Shown: piece after piece, positions 61,730 through 64,000 of the stretch
Numbering within the stretch: the stretch's first letter is position 1
How the letters are laid out: each line of letters starts with the position of its first letter
Notes under the pieces: model-generated
Told to the model about the DNA's origin: nothing
What the model saw: only the letters and a program-made list of their open reading frames with translations
Databases searched by the model: none
Source: Dactylosporangium aurantiacum
GTDB lineage: Bacteria; Actinomycetota; Actinomycetes; Mycobacteriales; Micromonosporaceae
Direction: 5' to 3'
NCBI RefSeq assembly: GCF_000716715.1
Contig: NZ_JNYJ01000011.1
Location: 186,001 to 250,000 of the forward strand
Length of the DNA stretch: 64,000 bases
Made by a program: the position numbers and the translations under genes

Positions 61730-62620
61730 TCAGGTGGTCCGCCGGGTCTGCGCCGCATATCCGCACTCGCACCGGAACCCGTGGATCGTCCCGCCCGCTC
61801 CACCGAACTCCCCGGTCCGCAGCTCCCCGACGAACCACATCGGCCGCCCGCAGCACCCCAGCCACCGTGGATGCGCCTGCGACCACCCGGGTCGCCCGCC
61901 GAGCCGCCCCACGTCATCCCACCGCCGCTCACCGGCCGGGGCGAGCCGCAGCCGCAGCCGCTCCGGCTCGCCGTCCGGCGGATAGCCGGGACACGACTCG
62001 TCCCGCGCTTCGTCGAACTGGCCCGCCCGCCAGCCGTAGCGGCCCCGCAACTCCTCGTCGGCGTCGCACTCGGCGCAGTGACTCATCACGAACGGATGCC
62101 CGTCCCCCCGCACCGGGGGCGGCAGCAGCGCGGCACCCACCAGCAGCGGCACCGCGAGCGGCAGCGCACATCCCAGCCCGCGCGGGTCGGCGAACACCGT
62201 GGCCGGCTCGACGAACGTCGCCAGCCGCGGATCGCCCTGCCGCGCCGTCACGATCGTCCGGGACTGCTGCACATACCGCCGCCGGGCCGGACCGTCGGCC
62301 GGCACCCACACACCGCGTGCCTCGCACATCTCGGTGACCACCCGCGACCCGTGCGCCAACCGGGTCAGGTGCGTCAGGGCGCGGTCCGTGTCGGCGCCGA
62401 GCAGCAGCTCCACCCGGGCAGTGTCGAGGCCCGGCGGAGTCCCGTACCGCCGGACCGTCGCGGGAGGCGACGCGGCGATCCGGTCGGCGAGCCGGTCCAC
62501 GAGCTCGTCCGGAGCGTGCCGCGACGTCCGCCAGAAGCCGACCCGGTCGGCCTTGACGAGCCGGGCCACGGCGGCGTCGGTGAAGTCCTCCAGCACCGCG
62601 CCACGGTAACGGCCGCTCAT
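61730..62620 (-). CDS. Protein of unknown function with C-terminal zinc-ribbon-like cysteines
   Basis: A 296-residue cytoplasmic protein that I cannot name. The first two thirds have no motif I recognise. The C-terminal third holds paired cysteines: SHCAECDADEE, a Gly-Cys-Cys-Gly (LGCCGRPMWFVGE) and FRCECGYAAQ. This end resembles the closing region of DUF1963-type proteins, where such pairs probably bind zinc. ATG at 62620 overlaps the stop of the PAF-acetylhydrolase-like gene by four bases (ATGA), so the two are co-translated, although one is exported and this one is not. Confidence 0.65.
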   Translation of the reverse strand: MSGRYRGAVLEDFTDAAVARLVKADRVGFWRTSRHAPDELVDRLADRIAASPPATVRRYGTPPGLDTARVELLLGADTDRALTHLTRLAHGSRVVTEMCEARGVWVPADGPARRRYVQQSRTIVTARQGDPRLATFVEPATVFADPRGLGCALPLAVPLLVGAALLPPPVRGDGHPFVMSHCAECDADEELRGRYGWRAGQFDEARDESCPGYPPDGEPERLRLRLAPAGERRWDDVGRLGGRPGWSQAHPRWLGCCGRPMWFVGELRTGEFGGAGGTIHGFRCECGYAAQTRRTT

Positions 62621-63855
62621 GCCACGAACCTGACCTCTGGATACCGGGGTGACGCCGCGTCGAGCAGTGCCGACCCGACGCCGCGCAGGTGCAGGTCGAA
62701 GAACGCGCCGACATACGCGCGGGTCACCGCCGCCACCCGCGGGCCGTCGATCGTGCCATACGCGTCGGCTGTCTGTGCCCCGGGCAGCGCGGCGAGGGTC
62801 GGCACCATCAGCACCGAGTCGTGGAACGCCAGGTGCCGCGCGTCGGGCATGCGCAGCTCGCGACGCCAGCCGCGCAGGTGATCGGCGAACACACCCCAGC
62901 CCGGGGTGTCGCCGCGGTCGGTGTCACCTGCGGCGTACAGCAGGAAAGGCCGGTCGAGCCCGGCGGCGGCGTCGGCACCGTAGAGCGCGCCGTCGAGGTT
63001 GACCCCGGCGCGGACGCGGCGGTCGTCGTGCATCACCTGCGCCGCCGTCGCCCCGCCGAGCGAGTGGCCGATGACCCCGACGTGGGACAACCGTAGGGAG
63101 CCGCGCGTCCCGGCGGGCAGAGGGCGCCGCTGCACGTCGGGGTTGCCGCCGGCGTCGAGCACCGCGAGCCGGTCCAGCACGAACCGCAGGTCGGCGGAGC
63201 GGACCGCGACCATCTTCGCCGCGAACGCCGCGAACTTGGCCTGGTCCTCGATCCCCGCGATCAGCGTCGTGATCGTGTTCGGCTCGACCCGCCCGCCGGG
63301 GAACTCGACCGCGAGCGGGTCGTGGGTGTGGTCGACGGTCACCACCACGTGGCCGCGGCTGGCGAGTTCCTCCACCACCGCCGCGCTGGAGTTGCGCTCG
63401 GCGCCGTAACCGGGGGAGAACAGCACGACCGGCCAGCCGCCGCGCCATGCGGTGACGGGAGCGCCCATGTGTGCGTGCGTGTGGACCTCCGCCAGTCCCG
63501 GCAGGTCCCGCGGTACGCCGCTCACGGTCTCGGCGAGATCCCGGCCGACCGGCCCGGCCTCCGCCGGGGTGAGCCACGGCGCGGGTGGACCGGCCGGGCG
63601 CGCCGTCGGATACCACAGCTGCACCATCAGCTCCCTGGGGCGTGCCGGCGTCGTCCACGGGTCGGTCCGTGACGGGTCGACCAGGTGCAGCGGCACCGTC
63701 CCGATCGGGTGTGGCCCGGTCGGCGCCGGCAGCCGGAACGCCGGCCTGGTGCGGTGCGGCGCGGCGGCGGCCGGGCGCGCGGAGAACAAGGTCAGGCCGG
63801 CGCCGATGGCGGCGGTGGCCAGCAGTCGGCGGCGGGACAGGGCCAGGGGATGCAT
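62617..63855 (-). CDS. Secreted PAF-acetylhydrolase-like lipase/esterase
   Basis: A 412-residue exported alpha/beta hydrolase. The leader MHPLALSRRRLLATAAIG looks like a Tat-type signal, ending near ARPAAAA. The enzyme has oxyanion strand VVLFSPGYGAERN, nucleophile Ser in GVIGHSLGGATAA, a following VNLDGALYG with the likely catalytic Asp, and a late His in DARHLAFHDS. Platelet-activating-factor acetylhydrolase homologues hydrolyse short-chain or oxidised phospholipid esters; some relatives degrade polyesters. ATG at 63855 has GAGAGG six bases upstream. It heads a two-gene operon. Confidence 0.88.
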   Translation of the reverse strand: MHPLALSRRRLLATAAIGAGLTLFSARPAAAAPHRTRPAFRLPAPTGPHPIGTVPLHLVDPSRTDPWTTPARPRELMVQLWYPTARPAGPPAPWLTPAEAGPVGRDLAETVSGVPRDLPGLAEVHTHAHMGAPVTAWRGGWPVVLFSPGYGAERNSSAAVVEELASRGHVVVTVDHTHDPLAVEFPGGRVEPNTITTLIAGIEDQAKFAAFAAKMVAVRSADLRFVLDRLAVLDAGGNPDVQRRPLPAGTRGSLRLSHVGVIGHSLGGATAAQVMHDDRRVRAGVNLDGALYGADAAAGLDRPFLLYAAGDTDRGDTPGWGVFADHLRGWRRELRMPDARHLAFHDSVLMVPTLAALPGAQTADAYGTIDGPRVAAVTRAYVGAFFDLHLRGVGSALLDAASPRYPEVRFVA

Positions 63856-64000
63856 CGCGGTCCTCTCGCTCGGGTGCCGCCGAACGTAGCCCCGCCACGG
63901 CGGCCGTGTCGTCGTCCCCAGGACCGACCCGGATCCCGCCATGTCCGACCTGAGTAGGACCCCCGTGGTGTGCTTGACGATGACGACGCCGACCCCGCGC
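63856..64000. other. Right-edge intergenic region
   Basis: This holds the upstream region of the PAF-acetylhydrolase-like gene. An ATG near 63980 opening MTTPTPR could start a rightward gene that continues past the edge. There is no ribosome site and too little sequence to support it. Confidence 0.3.

Noticed and set aside
63979..64000. Start of a rightward gene (MTTPTPR)
   Set aside because: Only seven codons are visible, without a ribosome site. It cannot be supported.

Overview
The window is about 73% GC-like actinobacterial DNA with GTG/TTG starts, many secreted hydrolases and an FhaA of the form seen in Micromonosporaceae. I infer a filamentous Micromonosporaceae member (Actinoplanes/Dactylosporangium type). 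This is from family resemblance only, since no rRNA or tRNA is present. Both strands carry genes, mostly as single transcription units or short operons, with clean hairpin terminators between several convergent pairs.

Region by region. 1-3118: an acyl-CoA desaturase (cut by the left edge) with its ferredoxin reductase, divergent from a PucR-type regulator. 3499-23000: a secreted degradation island holding a CE8 pectinesterase, a PETase/cutinase-type polyester hydrolase, a ricin-lectin zinc protease, a two-CBM32 beta-helix protein, a ricin-PL7 alginate lyase, a GH87 alpha-1,3-glucanase, a CBM2-GH5 endoglucanase and an AA10 LPMO-CBM2. Interleaved are a GGDEF/degenerate EAL protein, FhaA and an amidohydrolase. 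23047-25110: a tandem glycine riboswitch leading into eroded gcvT and gcvH remnants and an intact sdaA. 25255-30971: a methyltransferase, a large membrane protein, a lone condensation-domain enzyme and a second GGDEF protein. 31061-33342: a coupled vWA (TROVE-like) + ARPP-1-like pair. 33887-38198: a DivIVA-like coiled-coil protein and an XRE / MAB_1171c-like / ImmA-IrrE-like module. 38335-42028: a divergent GH18 chitinase and CE3-CBM2 esterase.

42310-53104 is mixed metabolism: a GuaB-like enzyme; a GntR-regulated NCS1 permease with a hydantoin/Asp-Glu racemase; TrpB2; a PPGK/ROK kinase; and a striking alpha/beta-hydrolase-P450 fusion coupled to a GT1 glycosyltransferase. 53207-57148 encodes a giant PQQ-propeller/ASH/discoidin secreted protein. 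57397-61129 is a sugar ABC importer (binding protein and two permeases) whose gene junctions are expanded by repeats that keep stop/start coupling intact. 61730-63855 is a two-gene operon with a PAF-acetylhydrolase-like secreted enzyme.

The common theme is polymer scavenging. Pectin, alginate, alpha-1,3-glucan, cellulose, chitin, acetylated xylan and possibly polyester are attacked outside the cell. Several of these genes carry palindromic operators close to their starts, and sugars could return through the ABC importer. The most unusual items are the decayed glycine-cleavage operon, the 86-bp repeats that make serial 29-residue coupled micro-ORFs, the hydrolase-P450 fusion, and the vWA/ARPP-1 pair.
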